A stretch of 64,000 nucleotides of DNA from NCBI GenBank assembly GCA_036971475.1, contig JBAIZL010000006.1, positions 59,070,898 to 59,134,897 of the forward strand, given 5' to 3'. Position numbers and translations under genes: made by a program. This DNA is from Prosapia bicincta. Taxonomy: Eukaryota > Arthropoda > Insecta > Hemiptera > Cercopidae. The stretch's first letter is position 1, and the number at the start of each line of letters is the position of its first letter. This document shows positions 52,202 to 62,900 of the stretch, in pieces. The notes below the pieces were generated by a model. The model saw nothing but the letters and a program-made list of their open reading frames with translations, ran no database searches and was not told the origin of the DNA.

Positions 52202-53071
52202 ATAAACCCTTATATGTTCCTCAATGAATGGGTGCTGGATGCGACGTATTACCCATACACGTCTGGAGTTTCAAGGTTCGTGGTGCCGGACGATAAGAAA
52301 TCGTGGAATGTGACTTGGAAAGAATACAAGCCTAGGTTTTTCACTTCGGATACAATCAAAACTGAGTCGGTGGATCCAAACTGCGGTCGGAATAAGAAGT
52401 TTTATAATTTCAATCCGAAATTCAATTCGTTAGACGGAGAGATAGACAGAAGAAGCTTCACGGGTGAGTACGAAGTAGTCAAGGGGTTCCCTATAAACCC
52501 GAGAGGACGCACGGGAGTCGCGGGAAGAGGAATGTTGACCAGGTGGGGTCCCAACCATGAGGTCGTTCTCATCATTTCCAGGTGGAAACTGAGCAGGAAA
52601 AGGAATTTAGTTTTCGACTACAAGACCAAGAAGCAATATTTGGAGGTTTTCATGCACAAGTGGGGAGGAGAATGCACGTGGTCGTTTGCGACGGAATGCG
52701 TCAGGGATAACGAAGATGTCGTGGAGACGGTGAAACGGACCTATTACAATAACCTTCTCAACCATAAACTATTGGAGGAAAAGGGTTTCGACTTGAATGA
52801 CGTCAAGAATAAGTCTGAACAGATTTTTCAGAATGGTCAAGAGATTTTCAGGGGGCTTTTGAAGGACGCACGAAACACGGACAACGCGTGGGTGGAATCG
52901 GTCGTAATGCATTTCAGTGACGACAAATACTACATAAAGTGGCCACTAATCCCAGGTCCTGTGAGCGGGATGGTAGTGAGGTGGGTGGACGCGACCAGAC
53001 TGAATCCTGTTTTTGCAGGACACGCAAAACTATTAAAGACGGTTGTAAAGATGAGAAATGCTCATTGGTGA
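52202..53071 (+). CDS. NUDT9-like protein with degenerate Nudix box
   Basis: A 290-codon exon after a 3' splice site, ending in TGA. It aligns over its length with the NUDT9 family (ADP-ribose pyrophosphatase; also the C-terminal domain of TRPM2). Shared pieces are YYPYTSGVSRFVVPDDKKSW, the FNFNPKFN-like core (YNFNPKFNSLDGEIDRRS), NPRGRTGVAGRGMLTRWGPN, ARNTDNAWVES, a late RWVDATRL segment and KMRNAHW at the C terminus. The catalytic Nudix box should read GG...GE...REFGEE; here the corresponding stretch is TE...NE...RTYYNN (52736-52753), so the metal-binding glutamates are gone. ADP-ribose hydrolysis is unlikely; ligand binding, as in TRPM2, could remain. The upstream in-frame TTG is not a credible start. 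Either an upstream exon supplies the start (9575 is a candidate) or translation begins at the ATG at 52214. Confidence 0.88.
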   Translation: MNPYMFLNEWVLDATYYPYTSGVSRFVVPDDKKSWNVTWKEYKPRFFTSDTIKTESVDPNCGRNKKFYNFNPKFNSLDGEIDRRSFTGEYEVVKGFPINPRGRTGVAGRGMLTRWGPNHEVVLIISRWKLSRKRNLVFDYKTKKQYLEVFMHKWGGECTWSFATECVRDNEDVVETVKRTYYNNLLNHKLLEEKGFDLNDVKNKSEQIFQNGQEIFRGLLKDARNTDNAWVESVVMHFSDDKYYIKWPLIPGPVSGMVVRWVDATRLNPVFAGHAKLLKTVVKMRNAHW

Positions 53072-53139
53072 TTAGTAACTGCCCTTAATTAAGTGCTAAA
53101 TTGTTTAAAGTTTTGTATAGTTTGCTTTTGAAATACGAA

Positions 53140-53145
53140 ATTAAA
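53140..53145 (+). terminator. Polyadenylation signal variant of the NUDT9-like gene
   Basis: ATTAAA 69 bases after the stop codon. It is a common variant signal in AT-rich 3' sequence. Confidence 0.4.
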
Positions 53146-53369
53146 ATCTTAAAAATCCAGTAATTGAATATTTTATTTTGCAGCAGCAAGATTTTGTAAA
53201 GGATTAAATGAAACACAAAACAATATATATATAATATTGAAAATAAGATTAACATTTTAAAATTTTTCTTTGATTATTTTTGCAATTAAAATTGATTTAA
53301 AACGATAATATTGTAGAGTCGGACAACTAAAGCGTTACTTAAATTGGTGTGCAATTTATCTGGTGAACA

Positions 53370-54150
53370 AGTAATATACATATGTAAACAAAATTAAAAG
53401 TCAGTTTCTACTTACCTCGACAAAGAAAAATTGTTGTAGTTACTTTTTATTTTATAATTACAAGTAATATATATATATACACATATATGACAGAATCACA
53501 ATATAAAGTGGCAAAATAGAAAGCGAATGTAGGTTGCAATTTTCCTCTCTATATAGTACATGGTGTTGGACTATTATTACGTTTGTTACTATTTATTTTC
53601 GTTACTAATTTATGAAGCTGTTGGTGCTCTATAACTCCGCATTCTATTCGTCTCTTGTAAGGCCTTACTATTGCGAGGAACCTTTCGCTTCTAAATTCAT
53701 AATTTTTTTATGCAATTGATTTCTAGCTATGGGAAAGCTGGCTCAATGCTAAAGTGCTGGATTTAAAAGCACGTAGTTTCACAATTAAAATTAGCCCGGA
53801 ACATCAAGTTTTTTAAGAAACTGAAATTAATGAATAAATATTTGAAAAAACTGTATTAACATCAATAGTTATTCACTATAGGTTAAAAAAAAATGTATTC
53901 GAATTTGATTGGTGAATAAAAACATATTTTATTAACGATTGAAAAATTTCTGCATATAAATTTGTGTACACACACACACACACACACACACACACCGCAC
54001 GCACGCACGTATTCACGCAAGCACGCACACTCGCACGCACGCACTCACACACACACACACACTCTCTCTCTCTCTTTCTCACACACACTCTCTCTCTTTC
54101 TCTCACACACACTCTCTCTCTCTCTGAGCTAATGGAAGGAATTGAAAAAT
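53370..54150 (-). repeat. Dispersed repeat family A, inverted copy with internal (CA)n(CT)n
   Basis: Complement of the family A landmarks: AGTTTCTACTTACC near 53405, AATAAATATTTGAAAAAACTG near 53835, and ATTAACGATTGAAAAATTTC near 53932. After the microsatellite comes GAGCTAATGGAAGGAATTGA (54126-54145), the complement of the outer box seen at 15912 and 58540. The middle (53460-53810) is diverged or interrupted. Confidence 0.6.
53967..54125. repeat. (CA)n / (CT)n microsatellite
   Basis: CA and CG-interrupted CA followed by alternating CT and CA blocks, positioned exactly between the two conserved boxes of family A. Confidence 0.95.
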
Positions 54151-54666
54151 GTATTTAAGAAACAAATAGTTTACATATACGAAATACGGTCATCTGAATA
54201 GCCTATCTATACAGTCTTGGTGTTTTTGGTTTGATTTCACAAAGTTTGTTTATGCTATATAAACTACTGTAAATTCCAAAGTTGCAACCGTCCGTTTACA
54301 CAAGTCTGGCGTGAAGAAAGCACTTCACAAATGTACACGCCATAGGCTACATATGGGTATATAGTGGTTGATAGAAATACTTTCTTGCATCCACAATGTA
54401 TCACTATGTGCAGTGGGTAGCAAGTATTTAACTTGATGTTAGGTAGCTGTCCCTGGTCGTGTTGTTGGTATGTTTGGTGTTGGGTATTGCACTTGGTTAC
54501 AGTTCTGTATTTCGTGTTAGCCTATCAATTAGGTTAAATGTCAGGACGTGTTGGATTTATTTTGATATTTTTAACTAATTATTTTATGTTTGTAAAAATT
54601 TTAGGTTCACCCAACCCCAAATATTTCGGGGAAAACAAATATCAGCTATTTCCCGAAACAGACAGT
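54151..54666. other. Unassigned DNA; possible short coding-like frame
   Basis: A frame from the ATG at 54538 reads MSGRVGFILIFLTNYFMFVK then ILGSPNPKYF... before running into GT repeats. It begins like a signal peptide, but no splice donor before the microsatellite is convincing, so it is not called as a gene. Confidence 0.3.
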
Positions 54667-54672
54667 TTGTGT

Positions 54673-54771
<99 letters not shown>

Positions 54772-54798
54772 TGTGTGTGAGTGAGAGAGAGAGAAAGA

Positions 54799-54873
<75 letters not shown>

Positions 54874-55094
54874 TGCGTGTGTGTGTGTATGTGTGAGAGA
54901 GAGAGTGTGTGTGTATGTGTGTGTGAGAGAGAGAGAGAGAGTGAGTGTGTGTGTGTGTGTGTATGGGTATGAGTATGTGTGAGAGAGAGAGAAAGAGTGT
55001 GTGTGTGTGAGAGAGAGAGAGTGTTTGTGTGAGTTTTTGTGAGTGAGTGTGTGTGTGTGTGTGTGTGCGTGTGTGTGTGTGTGAGTTTGAGTGT
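54667..55094. repeat. (GT)n / (GA)n compound microsatellite
   Basis: About 430 bases of GT with GA blocks after 54780. The long frames on both strands are dipeptide artefacts. Confidence 0.97.
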
Positions 55095-56421
55095 TTACAG
55101 TGTTTTGTGTTTAATACACAGACAGATTTTCTAAATAACTGTGACATTTACATCTGGACTTGTGCATAAAGTAAGTTAAACAGATGTTAGTGCATGTGAT
55201 TGTCGCTTTCAAACGAAAATTCATTGTAAAGCGAAAGTATCTATAAATACAAAGATTAATGAATTTGGAGGATTAAATATATTTTGTCCAATAGTTTCTA
55301 AAGTTAGTTGTTTAAGTTGAAATAAGCACAAAAGCGAATTGTAAAATGTGTAATACATTTTAATTCTTTAAAATAAACGTTCCTGTGCACAGTAATTATT
55401 TTGTATTTTCTATTTAACCTTAAGCAACAATGTGTTAACTAGTTACAGTTAGCTACCATTATAGTTCAAAAAATGCTTTCCGTTATATTTCCTCAATGGT
55501 TTCAGTTACATTTTGTGTTCTCCCAAATGTTTTAATTTTAAAAGAACTTGTTTCGTCAACTTTTTCAACATTGACGTATGTAACACATATTCTTATTTAA
55601 GCATTATAGTTTTAATTTGAGTTGTATACCAAACACCATTGCATATTAACTTTAACATTAAAAAAATATATTTAACAAAAATTATCCGCATTAAACATAT
55701 GAACAGTAACATGTTAGAAAATTATCTACGATTGTCCAGTATCCCTGGGGATAAAATGTATCGCCAGTAAAATCTATAGATAATGTAAGAATAAATATAC
55801 AGCGGAAAGAATTCTTTGCCGTTCCTAGCCAAGACATCACTTGAGATTCGGATGATCTCCATCTTTCCACCTCTTCACTGATTGGAGTAGCGTGCGCTGT
55901 TATGTAGATCGGGTAAGAAAGTAAAACGCAGCACAAAACCTATGCAAAATTTAAGGGATTTTTAAAACGTATCTGATGACAAAATATATTCCTAAATACA
56001 ATTTGATTGATATTTGTTTGTAAGAGATTATTTTCAATATAGCTTTAGCAACTTTTTTTTATAAAGAAACAAGGCTATAGTATATCAAGCCATACAAACA
56101 AAAATTGTTAAAATCAACTCCTTCTTAGGTAAAAAAAAAATTATTTGAGTCAATTTTAATAAATAATTACAAATTAATATGAACTAGGCGCTCGTTGCAG
56201 CAATAGCTGTTTTTTAAAAATTTAATTCAATAAAATGACATGAAATACTCACTGTTAATTACCTTGTAATAGTTAAGTATTATATTAATATGTAATTATA
56301 ATACCAATACATTTTATGGTATAATCACAATAGTATTTCTCAGTAAACAATATTATTTTGTGTAAATATCTCCATCATTGTTTATTTTCCCTTGTGCATT
56401 TGAATCTTCAGATTGTAATTT
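55095..56421. other. Unassigned AT-rich DNA
   Basis: No gene is supported. A minus-strand frame at 55691-55936 (MCCVLLSYPIYITAHA then TPISEEVERWRS...) has a hydrophobic start and non-repetitive composition but no recognisable domain or splice context. Confidence 0.35.
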
Positions 56422-57250
56422 TCAGTTTTGTACTTGAATCTTAATACCTCGAGGGGATCTTGCTCTACTAAAAGCTACATATAACTGTGCATGACTAAGT
56501 ACAGGGTTTCCTAAACACAAGTGCGTGAGGTTTAACCGTGTCTCTGACCTTGAGATCGCTAGGGTGGACTGGGCTACAGTGCGGGGTCAAAACCCAACAC
56601 TTCAAAAACATCATGTCATGTTTAAAGCGTAAACAGCTCTAATTAACTAAATGATAATAGTGTAATAATTTGATGCAGACATGATTTTTAGATGTGTTGC
56701 TCTGCTTCTGCAAAGAAAGAGACGCGATTACGAAAGAGACGATATATGTATTGTATGTTTTCAGTTAGGCTAGTAGTCAAATGCTAGAGCAGAACGAGGG
56801 ACGCGGTTAAACCTCACACACTATAGGTACCAATGTTTTAAAAGGTTTTCCCTTGTCCTTTGATTATTGTCATTGTAAAGGTTAACCTTATTGGAAATTG
56901 AGTCCTAACGAATAAAAAAGACATATTTTTATCTGTTGTTATTAGTTTTACTCTTGGAAGAAATACTGTTTGGCCTTTGTTTTTGCCAGTAACTACTGTA
57001 TTTCCAACTATAATGATTTTCCAACATAGCCTTCACAATTAGTCTTACTCCATTTACCAGTCCAGGAGACATATTCATATATATGAATAACATAACTATA
57101 GCTCCAATCTTTTTTTAAAAATTTTTTGGAAGCATTCCAGGTGGTGTTATTGAATTTAAGCCAACACTATTCTGAATCACATAATTTTCATTACTTAGAG
57201 GGGACTAAAATGGTGGATACGTTCATCAGCCTCTTTTCCTGCATTGTAAA
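56422..57250 (-). pseudogene. Helitron Pif1-like helicase remnant, interrupted by a MITE
   Basis: Minus-strand reading gives, in order with frame shifts, VGLNSITPPGMLPKNF, IGAIVMLFIYMNMSPGLVNG and VRLIVKAML, then GKNKGQTVFLPRVKLITTDK, QFPIRLTFTMTIIKGQGKTF. After a 303-bp insertion it resumes with LGNPVLSHAQLYVAFSRARS, ending PRGIKIQVQN and a stop at 56422-56424. These are the C-terminal motifs of Helitron helicases (LCNGTRL, TINKSQGQTF, SHGQLYVALSR). Frame shifts, stops and the insertion make it dead. It is from a different Helitron lineage than the remnants near 7-9 kb, judging by the distinct LSHAQLYVAFSRARSPRG ending. Confidence 0.85.
56520..56822. mobile_element. MITE with about 25-bp terminal inverted repeats
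   Basis: The left end AGTGCGTGAGGTTTAACCGT and the complement of the right end AGTGTGTGAGGTTTAACCGC agree except at two positions. Length is about 303 bp with no coding capacity. It lies inside the helicase remnant: removing it joins ...NIGTY to LGNP... in one frame. Target duplication and superfamily are unclear. Confidence 0.75.
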
Positions 57251-57784
57251 TGATCCTTAACCTATCTTTCCGCCACTATTCCTATAGACTCGTCTACAAA
57301 CTCGCGGCCTTTCTCCATTATAATTCATTTCACTTAAACAGAACACTAAAATCAACAAATATAAACAATGAATTACGCAATGTTCTTGTAAATTATCCTT
57401 AACCATTATTTCTACATTAATTTTATACAAACTCACAGCCTTACTCTATTATATAGATTTCAACATTTCAATTAAACAGTATATTAAAAATAAATAAATA
57501 AAGATCGAATTCAAATCAGCTGATGTTATCACCATCTGGTATATGTATTAATAATCATGTGGCATATAGGGCTTAGTTATTAATAAACCAACTGTAGTGA
57601 TATTTCCATTAGTGAATCGTTGGATCTATCAAGGCCAGTGGAACGAAGCCCAGGTAATTGTTGACAGGTCTGATAGTTTTCCCACCGTCATTTAGCTTTT
57701 AAGCTTTAAAATATATCTACAAAGCTAACTTTTCTCGTTCCTTGCTTGAGAAATTTCATGGGGACCGATTCGCTTTTGGAATTA
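57251..57784. other. Unassigned AT-rich DNA
   Basis: Probably further decayed Helitron sequence at the left (minus-strand EADERIHHFS-like residues near 57200-57230), then nothing recognisable. Two related phrases around CTTAACC/CTCGCGGCC...CTC and TTAACCATT...CTCACAGCC (57258-57320 and 57398-57450) suggest an old tandem duplication of about 140 bases. Confidence 0.3.
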
Positions 57785-58066
57785 AATATATATAAAGTAA
57801 CATAACCTATGCATCAAAACAACTGTTCTGGCACATAACCTATAACATAAAATCAGCTCTTCTATGAAATCATATGTTATCACTTACTTTAAGCCAAATG
57901 ATACGAAATAACTATATTGCATACCTTGCCCCTTTTGTGAAAGTTTTTCTCCCATTTAAACTAAAATTATTTTATTAAATGTAAATAATGAATAAATATT
58001 TGAATGAAAACTGTGTTGAACTTAATTGGACGAATAAAAAGTATTTTATTAACGCCTCTAAATTTG

Positions 58067-58137
<71 letters not shown>

Positions 58138-58165
58138 TACATATATATGGAGAATGTGAACTAAT
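57785..58165 (-). repeat. Dispersed repeat family A, inverted copy with internal (TA)n
   Basis: Complement of the family A landmarks: CATAACCTATAACATAAAATC, AATCATATGTTATCA, AATGAATAAATATTTGAATG, then a (TA)n tract at 58069-58148, then GAATGTGAACTAATAGAAG. It faces the plus-strand copy at 58530 across about 360 bases, so the two could be the arms of one foldback element. Confidence 0.7.
58069..58148. repeat. (TA)n microsatellite
   Basis: TA run between the two conserved boxes of the inverted family A copy. Confidence 0.95.
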
Positions 58166-58529
58166 AGAAGTAAATGAATAAAATGGAAACTTTATACGTT
58201 GTCAAATGTTTAATTCTTTATGATAATAAACAGATTACGATATAATTATTATTCCCGTTCAGGATGAGTCACAGGGCCCGGATAGGTTAGGAGCATATTA
58301 CCTCCTAAGACTGCGAGGGTTACAAGAGTCCAGCCTTCTGTATGCCTGAGTAGCAACTGGGATAAAGCATATGGGACAGGTATGGATAGAAGAGAACTTG
58401 TTAGTGGGTTAGGAACGTGCTATATGTCGAAAGGTTAATCGAATCCTATCCATCCACAGCAGTTATATTGAATAACAATGATACTGTAGCGAAATAACAG
58501 AATAGTATGTTACACATTATCTCTTTTAT
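58166..58529. other. Spacer between two inverted family A arms
   Basis: About 360 bases, less AT-rich in the middle (58255-58470), without an ORF. If the arms form one element this is its interior. Confidence 0.4.
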
Positions 58530-58950
58530 TCAATTCCTTCTATTAGTTCACACTCTCCCTATATATATCTTCAAAATTTCCATCATTATTAAAATACTTT
58601 TTATCACCCACTCAAGTTAAAATACATTTTCTAAAATATGTAATAGATGACACTTGATATAATAGAGTTTTGCAAATATTAATTCATTAATTAAATGTAA
58701 TTAATTGATTTTAATTTAATTTTATATGGGAGAACAAATTTTCACAAATGTATGCAATATAGTTATTTCGACCCGTTTGGCTTAAAATAATTGATAACAT
58801 ATGATTTCATAAAACAGCTGGTTTTGTGTTATAGGTTATGTAGTAGAACATCTGTCATAATGCATAGGTTATGTCACTTTATTTATATTTACTGTAATTA
58901 TTTAATAAAAAAATAAGTAAAATAAAACTTGTCTTTGTTGATTTAAGTAG
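58530..58950 (+). repeat. Dispersed repeat family A, copy 3
   Basis: TTCAATTCCTTCTATTAGTT, CACACTCTCCC, a very short TA tract (about 58560-58567), AAAATTTCCATCATTATTAA, then the family body (TAGATGACACTTGATA, AAAACAGCTGGTTTTGTG, TTTAAGTAGAGTGTTGG). Confidence 0.72.
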
Positions 58951-59316
58951 AGTGTTGGTTATAAATTTAAAATGCAAAAAGGTAACTGCTTCAGGACACA
59001 TCGTCAGGGTATAGTCTTTTAAAGACAATAATAATTTATGCACGACCTCAAACTGATATTCTATTTGAATAAAACATTTATATTTTACATAATCATGGAA
59101 TATCTTTTACGGCTACGAGAAAAACCATTTTTAGATTTTCGTGAAAAATAGTTACTAAATAAAAAATGGTACATTTATTTATGTATCGTGTTAAAGAATA
59201 AGCAACAGAGCACTAAACACTGGGGTTTATTTTTAATTATACAGATTCTGTTCACTATACCAAAAAACAACATTACTAGAAATGTAAGATGCATGCAGTT
59301 TATGTATTGTACATCT
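58951..59316. other. Unassigned AT-rich DNA
   Basis: Nothing recognised on either strand. Confidence 0.45.
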
Positions 59317-59612
59317 TGAGGTTTTTTGTATAAATTATACGTTTTTGTATTAACTTGGCAAAAAAACCACTACTTACTAATTTATTCAGCAGATGCACAG
59401 TATTCAATGCTGTGAATTACTGACAAAACCTGTTACTCAGAACTGTTGTTGATACCAACACAACACATTTTAGCAACAGTCTTGTCAGTAATTCACGGCA
59501 TTGAATAATGAGCTGACCTAACGCAAAACGAGTCTGCTGAATAAATCAGTAAACATTATTTTTTTGCCAAGTAATACAAAAAAGTGTAATTTTTAAGACA
59601 CTTGTTAAAATA
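59317..59612. mobile_element. Foldback element with ACTTGGCAAAAAAA arms
   Basis: The left arm has TTGTATTAACTTGGCAAAAA, TTTATTCAGCAGA and GTGAATTACTGACAA; the right arm has the complements in reverse order (TTGTCAGTAATTCACGG, TCTGCTGAATAAA, TTTTTTTGCCAAGTAATACAA). The arms are imperfect, with a short loop near 59455. No coding sequence; the superfamily is not determined. Confidence 0.65.
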
Positions 59613-60128
59613 GAATTCGTCCCGTATGATCAACATATTTTACTTAAACGATTTCAACATTATTTCTCGTCTAAAACAGTGATGGGCATGCGTACTTTAT
59701 TTACACCCAGTTTTTCTTATACGCTCATTACAGTTGTTAAATGATGCCTTTATAGCAAACATTTTCTGCGTTTTATAGAAAATCATGAAAATAAACTCTA
59801 TTTAAATACTTTGTCTCTGAATATATTGTAAATATCCAACATACAGCACCCACGTTATTTCTAAAGTGCTTCAACACCTTGTGAAAATCGTGTTAAATCT
59901 TTTGTAATTTTTTATACTTGTGTTTCTATGTTATCTTATGCACGCAAATGCAGTGCCATTTGTAGATCTTGTTTAGTGAAAGAACTATTTATTTTACTTT
60001 GTTTTTTGTTTGGGCCTTTAACAGCATTACCAGATAGTTTACAGTAGCCTAACAATACAGTGTACAATTAGTTCTTAATGAGCAGTTCAGCTAAATAAGA
60101 ACTGTTGAAACACTCATAAGAATCGGAA
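59613..60128. other. Unassigned AT-rich DNA
   Basis: Nothing recognised on either strand. Confidence 0.45.
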
Positions 60129-60335
60129 TCTATATAAATAAAAAGGAATGTGTGTCTGTATGCGCTTATGCCTTCCTAAACCGTTCAACCGATTGACATG
60201 AAACTTTGGGAAGTTTTTGTACACCTTCCTGGAAAAGCCCCGGTATATTTGTAGCCAGATAAGGGAGCTTAAGTTGATATTTTTTAAGGAAAAAAATGCG
60301 ACTGCCTACTTTTCTGACCGATCGTTTAGTCTCTT

Positions 60336-60413
<78 letters not shown>
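60336..60413. repeat. (CA)n(TA)n(TG)n compound microsatellite
   Basis: CA, then TA, then TG runs; the whole is self-complementary and could fold into a hairpin. It adjoins a foldback-family arm. Confidence 0.95.
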
Positions 60414-60416
<3 letters not shown>

Positions 60417-60418
<2 letters not shown>

Positions 60419-60533
60419 TGTAATATAGGTAATATATTAAAAATATTTCGAAAACCAGAGTAAATGTAATACATATATTATTCAAAGCTTTTCGCCGATA
60501 TAACAGTACCAGCATCTTCAGGAAAAATAATTA
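60417..60533 (-). repeat. Single arm of the foldback family found at 13121-13825
   Basis: TTAAAAATATTTCGAAAACC, then TTCAAAGCTTTTCGCCGATA, then ACAGTACCAGCATCTTCAGG match the left arm at 13121-13223 in the same order. The minus strand carries CTGAAGA - GCTGG - loop - TCGGC - GAAA. The partner arm is missing. Confidence 0.7.
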
Positions 60534-61210
60534 TAATGCAATTAGGAATTGTTAATATAGATGCAAGTAGTAATCAACTGATGACAGTAATTACGCTATG
60601 ACGTACTCATACAGTAAAAATAAGGTTTCATAGAACACATTTTTCATGTGTTTAGGTTAGTTTGCACATAATATTAAGGTAAAATGCTATTGAATTGAAA
60701 ACTTCTTTAATTAATAAGTTAATAAATATATTAGTTAAATAAATCTTACTAAATTATTTTAACGCAATAAATACAAATTGTTTGTGTGTTACTGTACTAT
60801 TTGAGTGTAATAGATAGACAAATAAAATACATTTTTTTTTGTTTTGAGAAAGATAAGAATTAGTTTAAGTCCTAGAAATACTGATGGAAATGTATTTAGT
60901 AATTATGACGCCGAATGATTTCATATATACTGGGCGGTGGCTATAGATGTGTTTCAGTAATCATAAGTAGGCTACATGGTTAGATATGATCTAAAATAAA
61001 TTGAATATTTTTGTACATTACAATAAAAATTGTACTTTTGAATTTTTTTATTTTACTGTTTATTCCCGTTCGAATTGCATATTTATAGGTATAACAGGAC
61101 AGCGTTTGTCGGGTCAGCTATTATCTTCATAAATACTAAATTAAGTTTAGCTAAAGTTAACACTACATTCATTGAACGTTAGCGGGTACAACGTTCGCTG
61201 GGTCAGCTAA

Positions 61211-62198
61211 TGTGTGTATAAAAGTCACCGATAAAGTAGGCCTATTAGAATTTAAAAAAATGATGATTCAAATCCCATAGAACTCTGACTCCAGGAATAG
61301 TCTAGCTCTCAACGAAATCGTAACTAATGTACAAATTATTTCTAACACACTGAATAACTGTTTAACATTGAGTGATGACTCATTGAATGTTTGTCCAACT
61401 AACCATGTAATATTTTAATAAGGAAGATTTAAGCTTGTTCTTTTTAACGATTGGGGTCGCTTTCTCTCCGACAACCTATTTCTCTGTAGATTTGTTGTGT
61501 TGGTTGTTCATCGTTATTTTCCGCCATCTTGAAATGTGCTTTAATTATGTTCTGTGTTTATTTCCAATGCCCAACATCTTATATCTTCTTTGTCGCGTAC
61601 TTGTCTAACACTAGAACATTATTGTGTGCTTGCGTTTCTGTTTCATATGTATCACCAGCTCATACAATTAGCACAGCTCGGTCAGTCTATTTTTTTTACT
61701 TGAGGTTCACGTAGGCTTGTTACACTTAACTGTGATGGCAGAATCATCTTCTTCAATGTGTCCTCTTGGACGTTTTAATAGATTCTTATTGTTGCGTTTG
61801 CACCATTCAGATTACTCTAGAAATTTAATAAAATCAGTATTTTATTAATTTGAAATAATTAAGATTCATATTATTGTTAAGTAATGACAGATTTAAATCT
61901 CAATATAAGCTAGTAGTCACTTCTAGTATCTGTAGGGCTTATTTTAAAAATACAACCTATTTTTACAAAATTGTATTTAATATAAAATCGTTCTAATAGT
62001 TGTTTCGAAACGCGTCAGCAAGTAAGCCATTACGTGATCACTTAGTTAAGAATAATTTAATTATAGTTTAATCAGTGAATACAAGATGATTACAACAAGC
62101 AACTTTAAATAAATCTTAAGATTCTTACAGATTGAAGTTTTCCGTGACGTAAACTAAATTTTATACCTATTTCACTTTATCGCCATCCTTGAAAACAT
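61211..62198. other. Unassigned DNA
   Basis: No gene supported. A 61-codon frame at 61529-61714 is anonymous. Confidence 0.4.
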
Positions 62199-62450
62199 GC
62201 ATTTATTTAAAGTATTTGCACGATAAGTTTAAAAAAATATTAAAAACAATGAAAATACATAAATTTATTTAAAGTATTTGCACGATAAGTTTAAAAAAAT
62301 ATTAAAAACAATGAAAATACATAAATTTATTTAAAGTATTTGCACGATAAGTTTAAAAAAATATTAAAAACAATGAAAATACATAAATTTATTTAAAGTA
62401 TTTGCACGATAAGTTTAAAAAAATATTAAAAAAATTAAACTGCATAAATT
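62199..62450. repeat. 62-bp tandem repeat, four copies
   Basis: The landmark CACGATAAGTTTAAAAAAAT occurs at 62219, 62281, 62343 and 62405, each 62 bases apart. The first three units are practically identical; the last diverges at its end. Confidence 0.95.
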
Positions 62451-62900
62451 TATTTGCATTATATATTCTAACAAGAAAACAAAATGTTACAAGAACATTT
62501 AGCTATTGTACATTTACCCGAATGGAAAAGCAATAGTTCTGATTTTAAAATTTACCTTTGGAGATTTTAAAGCTTATTTAACATTGACCTCAAGCAATAC
62601 ACCCATAAAATTTCAGTTCAATTTAAAAATATATAGAACAGATAAAAACACGTGATTCCAATGTGAAAACGATCCAAGTAACTTACAGAAAGAGTATTTA
62701 ACTTAAAGAGAGTCTGAACTGTTAAAACATAATTGACTAATATATTTATTACTATGTACAATGATTCTTCAATTAGCTTTAAAGCTTACATTAGTGATGA
62801 AGAATTAACTTGTAATTTGTGCACATTGAAGTGATTAGTTTAATGATATAGTGAATAGATGCTTGCACCAATAGCAACAAATGTTAAACTTTATTTAAGG
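62451..62900. other. Unassigned AT-rich DNA
   Basis: Nothing recognised on either strand. Confidence 0.45.

Larger units (their letters stand above)
60129..61210 (+). mobile_element. Non-autonomous Helitron (1082 bp)
   Basis: It starts TCTATATAAATAAAAAGGAA after A at 60128 and ends GGGTCAGCTAA before T at 61211, giving the A|TC...CTRR|T layout. A hairpin (GAACGT...ACGTTC, 61176-61198) sits just before the 3' end. A second, non-canonical GGGTCAGCTAT lies at 61110-61120. The interior contains a compound microsatellite and one arm of the foldback family at 60417-60533. No helicase or Rep sequence remains. Confidence 0.7.

Noticed and set aside
54538..55147. Long frames of Cys-Val, Thr-His and Ser-Leu repeats, one with a signal-like start at 54538
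   Set aside because: The long parts are (GT)n/(GA)n translations. The unique 44-codon start at 54538 is interesting but has no believable splice donor before the microsatellite.
55691..55936. Minus-strand 81-codon frame with a hydrophobic start
   Set aside because: Composition is coding-like, but no domain, homologue, splice site or neighbouring exon could be recognised.
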